A stretch of 64,000 nucleotides of DNA, taken from the NCBI GenBank assembly GCA_002104985.1, contig MCGO01000025.1:186001-250000 (forward strand). The letters are read 5' to 3'. Under the pieces are notes generated by a model that was given only the letters and a program-made list of their open reading frames with translations, was not told the DNA's origin and made no database searches. How positions within the stretch are numbered: the first letter of the stretch is position 1; each line of letters begins with the position of its first letter. Shown one piece after another: positions 13,652 through 24,052 of this stretch. The stretch is from Rhizoclosmatium globosum. Its lineage: Eukaryota > Chytridiomycota > Chytridiomycetes > Chytridiales > Chytriomycetaceae. Made by a program: the position numbers and the translations under genes.

Positions 13652-14600
13652 ATGACTGACTTCATTAACTCCGTGTTCAATTCAGCCAAAAGACATACCA
13701 TCAATCGCCTCGATTCTGCCTTTGGTAACAAGAAGGTCGAACTCAAATCCAATGCCGAAATCACAAATATGGAGAATCTTCTGCAAGGTTTAAACGATAC
13801 TGCACAAGAAATTGAGTTTAAAGGCACCAAGTCGTACCCACTTGCCGAAGGAGCTCCTGTTGCATTCCTGACTGGAGCAGCTCCAAACCACGGGGATAAG
13901 AGAAAAGATGGTGATTGAGGAAAAGGCAAAGAACGCGGTGATACAGGCAACGGGTTTCCCAGAGGCGGCGGTGGCGGTAAAGGTAGACCAGGGTGGACGT
14001 CCCAACATCTGGAACAGAAACAACCACTGGAACGGCCAAAACTATGGATATAACGGATACAACGGATTCAACGGATCCTATAATGTTAATGGTTATGGTG
14101 ATTTTAACGGACAACAGGGACCCAGTCGTGGTAATAGCCGAGGAACACGTGCCAGAGGTATCCACGGCACACGCGGAATGCATCGTCAACCAAAACCATC
14201 AATCGAGAACATGAACCTGTATACTTCAACCTTCCAGCAAAAACACATCAAATTTACCATTCCAAACGAAGAACCACCCGCACATCAACCAACGCGACTA
14301 GAAGACCAAACCATCTCGAAAATTCAACAAAGTGTAATTAGGGTGTTCCGCACTGGGGGGTCTGGGGACGGAAGTCCTCACAATGTCGCAGACACCCCTG
14401 CGAAAGATGAGACTGCAGCTTCCAGAGAGGCGAAGACCTGTCAAGCTGTCACGGAAAACACCTGCTGCACTGCCAAATGGGTCTCCAGCACCAAATGGTT
14501 GTTGTGCTCTCATTGCAAAGCGTACTGCATTTGTGTTCAATGCAAAGGGAAGCATTGGAATGCTTTCAATGACCATGTATCCACCTGTGAAGCTGATTGA
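13652..14600 (+). pseudogene. Gly/Asn-rich ORF pair with Cys-rich tail, Gag-like or hypothetical
   Basis: One frame runs from ATG 13652 to TGA 13918. Its continuation through that TGA is RGG/GGGGGK-rich. A second frame (from about 13908) then takes over with a repetitive N-G-Y-N-G stretch (14020-14110), basic R/G residues, and ends in a compact Cys/His cluster (CSHCKAYCICVQCKGKHW...C) before TGA 14600. AATAAA lies at about 14672. An RNA-binding-like middle with a zinc-knuckle-like end resembles retroelement Gag proteins. No protease, reverse transcriptase or LTR is visible, so that is only a suggestion. The stop plus frame change suggest decay or an indel error. Confidence 0.4.
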
Positions 14601-15096
14601 ACAAACTATCTCAATATCCAGTCTAGCTGCTCTTTCTTTCTTCTATCTTTTTACCAGTATATGAATACAAAAATAAAGATGTTGTCCTTTTATTTACAGA
14701 GCTGTACAATGAACGACTCAGGACTTACGCGATGTGTTATTGCGGTTTGAGTGGCTCCGAATTTCTCACTCACTCACTCATGCAAAAAGGTGTAAGAGAT
14801 TTCAAGGAAGAAAAACAACACCCATTTGCATGCCAGAAATTTGATGGTGAAAAGTTCCTGGCAGTCCCAGCCACAGACAGTGAGTGGACCAATAAGGAGA
14901 GACCAGTAGGTTCAGGGGAGTGCAGCTTTCACTACTTGTGTTAACCACCTTTAGGATCTTCCCAAAACTTCAACTAGCATTGTTAGTGTTTGAGCTGGTT
15001 TGGATTGCTTGGTGTTGATAATGCAAGAGATTGAGGGAGGGAATTAAGTCAATTGAAAAATGTCACCATTTAGAGTCTGAAAAATATCCCACAACT
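14601..15096. other. Gap, nothing recognised
   Basis: Contains the probable poly(A) signal of the preceding ORF (about 14672) and a short open frame (14732-14944) with no recognisable domain. The 3' end of the TBC1D19 homologue faces it from the right. Confidence 0.5.
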
Positions 15097-17304
15097 TTAA
15101 TCTAATTCATCAAAATTGCTTAAGTCAGAAGTAAACATTTTCCATTCTTTTGTCAGTGTATCTGCTTCAGTATGAAAAACAAAGAAGTAGTGTTGTAGAA
15201 GTGGAATGATTTTTATAGTAGCTAAATCTGATAATGCAACCTGACCATTTGGTTAGATGTCAGGCAACTGTAACGTTGATTTATACCTCCAATTCCTTCT
15301 CAGTTTTTGCCTCTAAAAGCCTTTCTCTCCTAAACACAAATATTGCTGCAGCCAAAGCACTCAAAATTTCCATTCTATCAAAGCCAATAATCCTGTCCCA
15401 TAATAACAAAATTTGTTCCACATCCAAGACCCCTACAAAACCATACATCAGCCAACGAAAAGCATAGGTAACTGGAGGACATCCAAGTTCATGAGTAAGA
15501 TGCAAAAATAAAAGTGGATCAAGTTGCTTCAAGAATGACTCAAAGGTCACTGACAGTCCAAGGATGCCATCAGGTGCTGAAGTGATTGTATGGAGCTTGA
15601 AAAAGTATCTGTTGTAAAGTTTCTTTGTTAGCATTTTGCTGTTAAAACATCAACAACCTTGCATACAGTTCTCGAAATGTGATGTAAGCAGATTCCAAGT
15701 CAGTGTGTAAAAATGTTACAATCAACGCATAATATGATATTCCACTACATGGAAATATTCCATTTGGTGGGTATGACTTCATTGGCAAATTCCACTTTCC
15801 TAGATCCATTGTGTAAGCTCCTGTCATAAAGACATGTCATATAGAGATTAAATACCTTTCATTTTTGCCTTAATTTCAGCTTCAGCTTCAATATCATGGA
15901 AACCAGTTTGTGCATTTGGTGATTTAGACAAGTTCCATTCATCACGTGTCCACAAAAGAAGAATGTCTTGAACCATGTCTTCAAAAACAAAATAATTTTC
16001 ATCTGCTTTACAGTCTTCTGAGTCATATATTATCATCTGATCTATCAACAGGTCATATCGTGCAACTTGAGCTTTCAAGTGCAAGCATTGATCTTTGGCC
16101 TGGATTTAAGATGAGAACATATATATTTCAAAGACTTCCTCACATATTGCTTCAAATCAATGCATATTTCTGATTGGATTATCAGATCCCAGATTTGTGG
16201 GCGTAAATGAGCTGGAATGCCCAACTTTGACAAGTGTCGGGCATTATTTACTGATTTTGACAGTGTTGCTTGGTTAAAATCAAGGTTTAACTTGCAATTG
16301 AATTCAGTGGCATTATCTGATGTCAAGTTAGTTCAGAGAAGTCATTGTTCCTCACATTCACCAAAATTATCAAAATCATTGTCAGCTCCAATATGTTGGT
16401 AATTTGGGCACATCTCTTTGAATTGGTAGCGAAAATCTTCAATTGTTAAACATTGAAACGGGGCGTGGCACGTTGACCAGAATGATGAAAATAGTGATGG
16501 TTCAGTTCTATGGTTGTATGAGATAAGTGTTCTTTAGCAATCAGTGTTACTTTTTAGAATCTGATTCATTCCGACTCTTTGGTGATTGTATTCCTCTCAT
16601 TGCCTCGAAAATGTCGTCATCTGTGTACAACCCAACCAAAACAACAGCATCCTTCCTGTGCTCTTGAGATCGAACATACTCAAGGCCTGCAGATAAATTT
16701 ATGCAAGATGTGCCAAAAGTGTCAACAAAGAAGTTATCTTCGTCAACTTTCCTTCGCTACCAATCAGATTAATATGAAGTCAGAAACGCAATGAGATTAT
16801 ACCCTTTCCACTAAAGAAATTCGATTATCTCGTAAAAGCCTCTCCAAACGTTTCCTTACGATCTTGTCTAAATCATTTTTCGCAATACGAACTTGTGTCT
16901 CAAAATGATTTTGCGCAAACGCATCCAAATGTGACAGTGGCGCATTTCTCTTCGGAATATTTAAGCTGAGGAAAGGATTGACGGTTGGTTTCGGTTTGGA
17001 ATTTGTATTCCAGCATCTCAACCCAAGGTTTGACCGTCGATTGGCGATTGTGTTATCGAGGAGCTGCGAAAATCCGCCAACTTTGTTGAATTCTTCGTCA
17101 ATAATGGATGGTACTTCATTCAGGCTCGTAGATGGCATCGTTGCACAAGTCTACAATCAAGGATAAGTTATAGTTCGATGATCGATCCAGTTCTCTCACC
17201 TTAAGGTGCGACTTCACCGACCAGTAAGAGACGTTATTTCGAAGATGGATTTCATGCTGTTCAATGTCCTCAGGATGGGGATGTCTGACGTTTTGTGAAA
17301 GCAT
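15097..17304 (-). CDS. TBC1D19: TBC1D19-like TBC-domain protein
   Basis: The C-terminal half follows animal TBC1D19 closely: DENYFVFEDMVQ, SYPPNGIFPCSGIS, then LLLWDRIIGFDRMEILSALA and, after the last intron, LSDLATIKIIPLLQ, ending at TAA 15097-15099. TBC domains normally act as Rab GTPase-activating proteins through an Arg finger (IxxDxxR) and a Gln finger (YxQ). Here both are absent: the first region reads LIDQMIIYDSED and the second IFPCSGIS. Animal TBC1D19 has the same losses, so it is probably a non-catalytic Rab-binding TBC. The start (MLSQNVRHPHPED) is chosen because it splices through a 48-nt intron into TCATMPSTSL. It lies 50 bp from the oppositely oriented LCA5 start. Confidence 0.85.
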
Positions 17305-17354
17305 TTCTTCATATTCTTCCTGACAAACCTTTCGTGAAAGACGAGAACGCCAAC
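17305..17354. promoter_or_regulatory. 50-bp gap between divergent starts of TBC1D19 and LCA5
   Basis: The ATGs of the two divergent genes are only 50 bp apart, so transcription starts must lie within, or overlap, the opposite gene. No TATA box or recognisable factor site was found by eye. The arrangement would favour joint expression. Confidence 0.4.
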
Positions 17355-19228
17355 ATGGCACAGACCTTTACGTTCTATGAAGGATCTCTCGTTTCATCGG
17401 CTTATGTTGTTCCGAAGGCACCTGTCCTCTTGAAGCACACATCGGCATCATCCCAGATCACTCTGTCTGAAATTCACAATGACTCGATCGCGAACTTGTC
17501 AAGCGTGAATCCCGACGAAGAAAGAGAAGATCAAAGCATCAACGAATATGATTCTGACTTCGAACAGGAAGTTTCGCCTCCTCCAAAACGTGTCATGACA
17601 CCGAAACTCGTCGCTCAACCGGAAGTAGAACTCAACCAGTCATTGCCGCCGATTCGAAAGAAACTTCATCAGTTTCAAGGTAAAATGCATCCTCTGTTGC
17701 TTGGGGAACATGAGCATGCCCATATTGACGCTGTTGTGGGTGAAAAACGTATTCCTCCCCCCAAACCAAAGTCGTCCAAAGCGAAACAGAAAACAAGGAA
17801 GCCTGAATCCGTATCTAAAAAGGTTTTGCCTGCTCTCCTGCCTCATCAGCGTAAAATGGAGAGTATTCTGCACGAAATACATCATCCACCTCCATCTTCC
17901 CAAAAGAGGGCCCCATCTTTAGTTCATCGACCAGATATTGATCAAGTGTCGAAGTTAGCAGCTGTTATTGACGACTTAAAATCCAAGCTAAAGGAAAGAG
18001 ATGACGAAGTGAAGACACTGAAGATCGTAAGTCCCATTTTCAACGTTTAAGAGCTATTAGTAACCTCAAACTACGCCACAGGTCAATAGAAGGCAGGATC
18101 TGGCAATAACTCGCACAGATAAATCGCACCAAGACTTTCCAAAGCTACTTCAACATGCAAATGAAGAGTTACGAGCATTGAAATTCATACACGCTACTTG
18201 TGGCGCACGAATTTCTAATGCTGAGAAATCGTCACAAGAGCATATAGAGGAGACTATCAAACTGAGGGCTGAAATTTCAAAGTTATGTCATGCTGCAAAG
18301 GGTCGGACGACTGGAATCATTGATACAACAAGCAATGAAGACATGGAAAAGCTTAAAAAAGAGTTGGTGGAAAAGGATGAGGCTGTATTGGTCAGTACTT
18401 CATCTTCAACTTGTGTGTGTACTGATTTGATCGCTTCTATATAGGAGCTGAACAAGAAAATCAAACACTTGGAAAGCACAAATCATATGGTTGTTCGAGA
18501 AGGACGCCTCAAGGCTTCAAAGCTGACGAAAGAGTTGGATGAATGTCAAAAGAGAAACAAGGAGCTTTCAGAGAAGCTCGAGGTAAAAGACCATAGATTG
18601 CTGAATGAGAATTAAACTAATGCTTATTTGGGTTCTATAGGAGAAAACAAGGCAGATTGCTGCCATGTCAATTTATTCAATGCTTCATGGAAACGCCAAC
18701 CCTCATGCCCCCGATGTGCTGAACCATTCCTCAAAGAAAGCAGTTCATGTGACTCAGACAACGATTCGTAACCCAACAAAAGTCATCCCACAGCCATCCG
18801 TTCACAAGCCTACTTTGAGCAGAAAGACTCCCAACCTCAACGAACCAGGATCAACGAAGCCCAACAATGACAATATAATCAGATCTTGGAATCTTTCGCA
18901 GACGCCTTTACCGTCGCAGGACAACTTGCTTGATACAAGCCTACCTGCTGTTTCCCTCGAACATGTGACCCCTCAGCAAATCTCTAAACGGCTTTCATTT
19001 CTCCAACAGAGTGAGGAAACGCCTGTTGCCATTGTTGCCCGTCGATACCTGTTGATGCAATTGACAGCCCTTGGAAAGATTGGACGAAGTCCAGAACCAG
19101 GAGATGAAATGCCAGTACCGCCCAAAGAAACTGAGCGACCGCAAAAAAGCAAGGAACAGGGGGAGGAGGAAGAGAATGAATATTTGAAGGATGACTTGGA
19201 GTTTTTTACGTTTGAGGGTAAGAACTGA
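17355..19228 (+). CDS. LCA5: Lebercilin-domain (LCA5-like) ciliary coiled-coil protein
   Basis: Four exons. The N-terminal ~225 residues are Pro/Lys-rich and disordered. The middle is a continuous coiled coil across three introns (VSKLAAVIDDLKSKLKE ... LLQHANEELRALKFIH ... ELDECQKRNKELSEKLEEK) ending in RQIAAMSIYSMLH. This is the end of the lebercilin domain, where animal proteins read IKNIYSNRL. The tail is Ser/Pro- and Glu-rich and ends FEGKN. A donor-like site just before the stop could extend the gene by one exon (ending EGIQ), but an AATAAA at about 19253 favours stopping here. Lebercilin acts at basal bodies and in intraflagellar transport, which fits the neighbourhood. Confidence 0.75.
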
Positions 19229-19564
19229 TTTAATTCTCTTTCGTAACGCTTAAATAAAAATCCCGCTGCCTCCTTTTGTGATATCATCGTTTAGGCATTC
19301 AGTAATGACACTGGTTCCCAATCTCATCTCCCTTTTCGCTTCCATCTCCTTCGATATGATTTGAGTCATGGCTATTCATTCGCCTATACGCATGAGAAGT
19401 TTAGAATGCATTACAAGCATGCTGATTGAGGACTTTCGAGCTGACAGGGGAACGGGTGTCTTGATGCTTGCCCCTTCGCTGTCACCTTCGCAGACAGGGG
19501 GAAGCAACGAAATGCGAAAATTTTGAAACGACCCCAAAACTCCACCAAAACCACCACTGCCCAA

Positions 19565-21047
19565 ATGATCAACTCTCAGCTGCGCACGGACCTCGAGATG
19601 GATGCAATGTGAGTAGAAGCAGGATGATTTATGTGGAGTTTGAAGCAGGTTTAACGAACGATGGTTTCTTATCGCAGGATGCTTGAGACACCGTTCGGAA
19701 GCGACATTGACTTCCTCTTTGACACACTGTGAGTACATCCACGCACCTTAAATAGCTGCTGACAGATGGCATGCATGCAGTAATCCGGGGCTGCTCCAAT
19801 CTTCGGTCGCCGGAGTTCCTCTGTCGGGACCTTATCACCTTAATCCTGATACTGCCGCCCCGCTGTCAATGTCCTTTGGTTCAAACACAATGGACTTCTC
19901 CGGATCTCTTTCTTCGACTCTCGGCAGCCAGATGCAGCATCAGTTGCTCTTCAACGAAGTGGTGCCTTCCTTATCTACGAACTCTTTCGGCTTTGGGGGA
20001 GACCAAAAGCCTGCTATCGAAGACGAGATCCTCAACATGCTCAATGATTCATACTCTATTGCGAACAATCGACCTGCTCCTGCGTCTGCATATATGCGGC
20101 TGACCCCTCCCCAGCAACAGCAGCCATTACCCCACTATTCTCAGTCACTTCCAGTGGCAACAACACCTAGCTTTCTTCCAAACACGCAACCAAGACTGAA
20201 GTTTTCGCCTGGAAGTTTATTGATGCCAAAAGCCGACCCGTCTCTTGTTTCATCTCCAGTTGTTTCTCCAATGTCTGAAATCGGCTCTACCCCACAAAGA
20301 GCACTGCAAAACAACAACACCCCAGCAGCATCCTACACAAGTTCTCCAGAGAGCTTTATGAGGACTCCATCTCCTCAACCTCCCGTGACTTCGCCCACTC
20401 AACAATCACATCCAGCAAGACACCAACAACCCTACTTTGCCCCATCAGCCCCACAAAGCCTGTCATACCCAATCAATACACCTCTCCCACACCAGCAATT
20501 ACACAGTCTCCAAATCTATCCCACACAAGACTTCAACCTTCCAAACTCATACCCAGTCAACTCCTGCCCACCAGCACGAGCACAATTTCACCAGCACCAC
20601 CAGCACCAACACGTTTCTGCGCACCGTCACCAGCCTTTTTCAGTTCACCGCCGCGACTCTACTAACTCAAGCCAACTCTCACTGCCGTCTCGATTGCCAT
20701 CCAACTTCTCTGCACCCACCAACACTACCTCTCCCACACTAGCCAACGTCAAAAAGCCAAAACCAACACCCAAATACGTCTCCGACGCTGACCGTAAACG
20801 CGAATACGTCAAGCGCGAGCAGCTTCGGCCAGAGGAGATGGAGTTTCTTGTACAGCAATTCAGCATGGACAGAAAGCCAAGCGTCGATGAAATTAAGTAC
20901 TATGCAATGGTGATTGGAAAGGACGAGAAGAAGGTGCAAAAGTGGTTTCAGAACAAGCGACGACGCGAAATGATGAAGCTTGCTAACGGGGGCAAGGATT
21001 CAAATGAGGCTGAAGGGGAAGGCGAGGTTACTACCTGTTCCCTTTAA
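19565..21047 (+). CDS. Homeobox transcription factor A
   Basis: Two very short 5' exons (MINSQLRTDLEMDAM..., then FGSDIDFLFDTL) splice to a long exon. Most of the protein is Pro/Gln/Ser/His-rich low complexity, as in activation domains. A complete homeodomain lies near the C-terminus (about 20790-20985): basic arm KREYVKREQL, then helix 3 with VQKWFQNKRRREMMK. W48, F49, N51 and R53 are therefore present, indicating sequence-specific DNA binding. The loop between helices 1 and 2 has ordinary length, so it is not TALE type. AATAAA lies at about 21196. Target and pathway are unknown. Confidence 0.85.
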
Positions 21048-22801
21048 AGAACTTTCGCTATGTCGCTAGCTAGTCTTGGACTAGTTTATCATTTTTAGTT
21101 TGGTTGTTTCTACTTGACCTTTGTGTGCTATGCTTTTCTTTGTTTTTCTCTGTTGTTTGATATGTACAAACTCTATTCTACCTTATTCTTTGCTGTAAAT
21201 AAAGCCAGTAAATTAGAAAATTTTGTCTGTTGACACAAAGTGAATGTATGTTGCGTGGCAAGACCATTCTTCGCAGGTGAGTGTTCCAAGGAAAACTCTC
21301 ATGGAAATACCTCCAATATACAAAGACACGTTTCGCAAGATCTTGCAGAGTGCGCAGTGCGCCTACACACTTTCCAGCCATTCAGACTTTAGCTCATCAA
21401 AACCACTGAAACTACGGTAACAAAAACAATCGTGTTGCGAGAAAGCGGCGCAATTGGGGGCACAAATGTTGGAACTGCTGTTCTCTACTTCCTTAGATGT
21501 AACTCTGTTTCTGTTGCAGATATCTTGGTATGAACATTTCCTCAGATAAATTTCAAGTATCTTCGCATTACTATCACTTGCCTCACCTCAAACTGTTGTG
21601 CTGCTTGTTGACGAAACTTTATTCATTAATCATTAACTACCAGTATTGGGAAGGGAACATTGATTTGAGGTATTGTAGAGGTTCTTCTTATTCAATTACT
21701 AAAGTTGTCTCAACGACTATTGACACTCCATTGACTTCTGTCTCAAATAGGTTTATTCCGTTATTCAACGCCGTATTACTGTTTAAACCGAAACAGTCCA
21801 TCTACTGATCCATCCAAGCTGTTTATCGACGTTTTGAGCAAAGGTGCGATTCAAGACACCTCAATTTCGTAACAATTTCATTTCTTTTTCACAACACCAA
21901 CCATATTTTTCCCCCAAAAAAAGAACAAACAGATTTGTCGTTTCAGAAAACACGTTTTCTGGTGTGAGGTTGCGTTGGAAACCCTTGTTTCAAGTTTGTT
22001 CGGGGTCGGAGGGAGATTTGGCGGAAGATGATATCTCCATTTCTTGTGAAACGAATGTTCTTGGGCCGTCAGAAGTCATTCTACAACGTCAGTCAGATCA
22101 CCATGGCTTAGTTGAATTGGCGTTTTATGAAATTGCCTGCATGGGAATCAGCGGTAAATATTGATGGTTCATCGTTTCGGAGAGGAGTATGTGACATTTA
22201 TAGTTCTATTCTTTATTGTTTTGCTTTTGTCCAGTCTGGATGGTCAGGGAGTGTAAAAATGTGTGGTAGTTGTGGTAGGGCGAACGTGGCTAACAAAAAT
22301 GAGGTTGGTTTGCTCTCAGACTCGTGACTTGAAGGTTACCGGGTTGCCGAAAACTCCGTTCTTGACCGTGTTCTCCAGTTTCCGAAAATCCCGGTCGTGG
22401 CTGGGAAATGGCCGCCGAAGTCATCGCCGTTCTCCAGCCACAGAAGTTACACTGATAGTGGAGATGTAAGTCCTTGCGGAAGATAAGGAATTGTATGTGT
22501 TTTTCAGTGTATTGAAGCGAATAAACGGTTCAAATGCGAAATGCAACGAGATATTTTTGCACACTGTTTTTGTTTTTCGAAAGAGAGCCTTCGTTTGAGA
22601 AAATTATTGCTTATCAAAGCTAAAAAATTGTGAGTTTTTAAGTGCAAACCACTGAGCACGTGCAGAATTGGGAGATGGTGGGGGTTGCCGGGAAAACCGA
22701 TTTGGTCAACAACCAGCCACTGGTCGCCGACGACACCGACGGATAAGACAATTGCACAAAAAGCCGCTGGGAGACTTAAAATCAAGTCCAAAATCATAGC
22801 G
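21048..22801. other. 1.75-kb non-coding stretch between two homeobox genes
   Basis: Apart from the 3' UTR of gene A (poly(A) signal near 21196) I see no gene. Two open frames (21844-22164 plus strand, 22504-22797 minus strand) have no recognisable domain. This is unusually long for the window and is probably the regulatory region and 5' UTR of the second homeobox gene. Confidence 0.5.
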
Positions 22802-23883
22802 ATGCCTTTTCGATCAACGCACTTCCCACTGTAAGTGTCTTAAGTCATGAAAGGGTCGGTTGTACATTTTCTAAAACTGCTTGTTAGGATGAAGCAAACT
22901 CAATTGCAAGAGAGTTGCGACGCTTATTCAGCGTTGAAGTTTCTGTATTCTTTTCAGGAGAAGACAGGATTGGAAAGAAGTGGTTGTTCCACGGTTAAGA
23001 AAACTGCCAATGAGCTGTCAACCTCCGCCAATGTGTCTACAACCGAGATCCCCTCACTGATGCACCAATGGCTGCTTACACCACCCACACCATTGCCTAT
23101 TCGAGAATCGATCGGGCAGTTTGACAGTTCTGAGGCATCGTTGAGCACTGCAACTGAAGCAGTGCTGAAACGGGAACCTGAGCCTCGATGCACGGCACCG
23201 GCAACAGGCCATTCAGGAGGTACTTTTTATGGCCATTTGCCCTCCAACGACAGTTTTGACTTTGGAGGGCAGTTCCGTCAGTGTCGGCATCACCGGCGAC
23301 TTCTCCAGCGACAGTCAACTATGCATCGTTCTGGGCCGCCAATACATCGCTTCCACTTGGATACATGGGCATTCCTGGTGCTGCAATGGACTCTACTGGC
23401 TGTAATAACAACAGCAGCAACAATACTGCTCTTGAGGAAGCACTTTCTTTTGCACTTGCATTTTCAAGCCTTCCTGCCGCATCACTGCCAGTCTTACCAG
23501 CACTCTATCCTTCAAACACACTGACCACCAATCTCACTCCATTCACATCACCTCTCTCATCACCATGTATGCAAGCCATGGACCCAATCCACTTTGAAAA
23601 CAACTGCAGTGCTGGCGATAAAACACAACAAGCAGACGGACACGATACGAAGCCTAAGCGACACAACCTACCGAAAGCCCAGTTTGAATGGTTGAAGCAG
23701 AGGTATTTGGAGACACCACGACCAAGTCGACAACAGACTCGTGAATGGAGCAAGTTGCTTGGAATGGAGCAGCGAGCAGTTCGCGTATGGTTTGAAAACA
23801 AGAGAGCAGTTGCGAAGCGACAGGAAGAAAGAAAGCGACGAGGAGGAGTTGGACGCCGGGATTCCGGTAGTTCTGAGGAATAA
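22802..23883 (+). CDS. Homeobox transcription factor B
   Basis: Starts MPFRSTHFPL, splices through a short intron into MKQTQLQESC, and through a second intron (about 23219-23275) into VPSVSASPATS. The start is chosen because the phase fits; an upstream non-coding exon is possible. A Ser/Thr/Pro-rich body is followed by a C-terminal homeodomain (about 23652-23830) with FEWLKQRYLETPRPS and helix 3 RAVRVWFENKRAVAKRQ. W48, F49, N51, K52 and R53 are present. The protein ends RRDSGSSEE; AATAAA lies at about 23943. Same orientation and same exon style (tiny first exon, C-terminal homeodomain) as gene A, but the homeodomains differ widely, so any duplication is old. Confidence 0.85.
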
Positions 23884-24052
23884 GTTAGGCACATATCTTT
23901 GAATGAAGATTTGAATGTAATTGCAATTAGTGTTAGAGTAGTAAATAAAGAGCAGCTGTTTCATTTCATAACTTGTTATTGGTGTTGTTGTGAAGTTTCG
24001 TCCGAACTTGGTATTCAGAGAAAGCATTAAACCAGACTGGACAGACACACCA

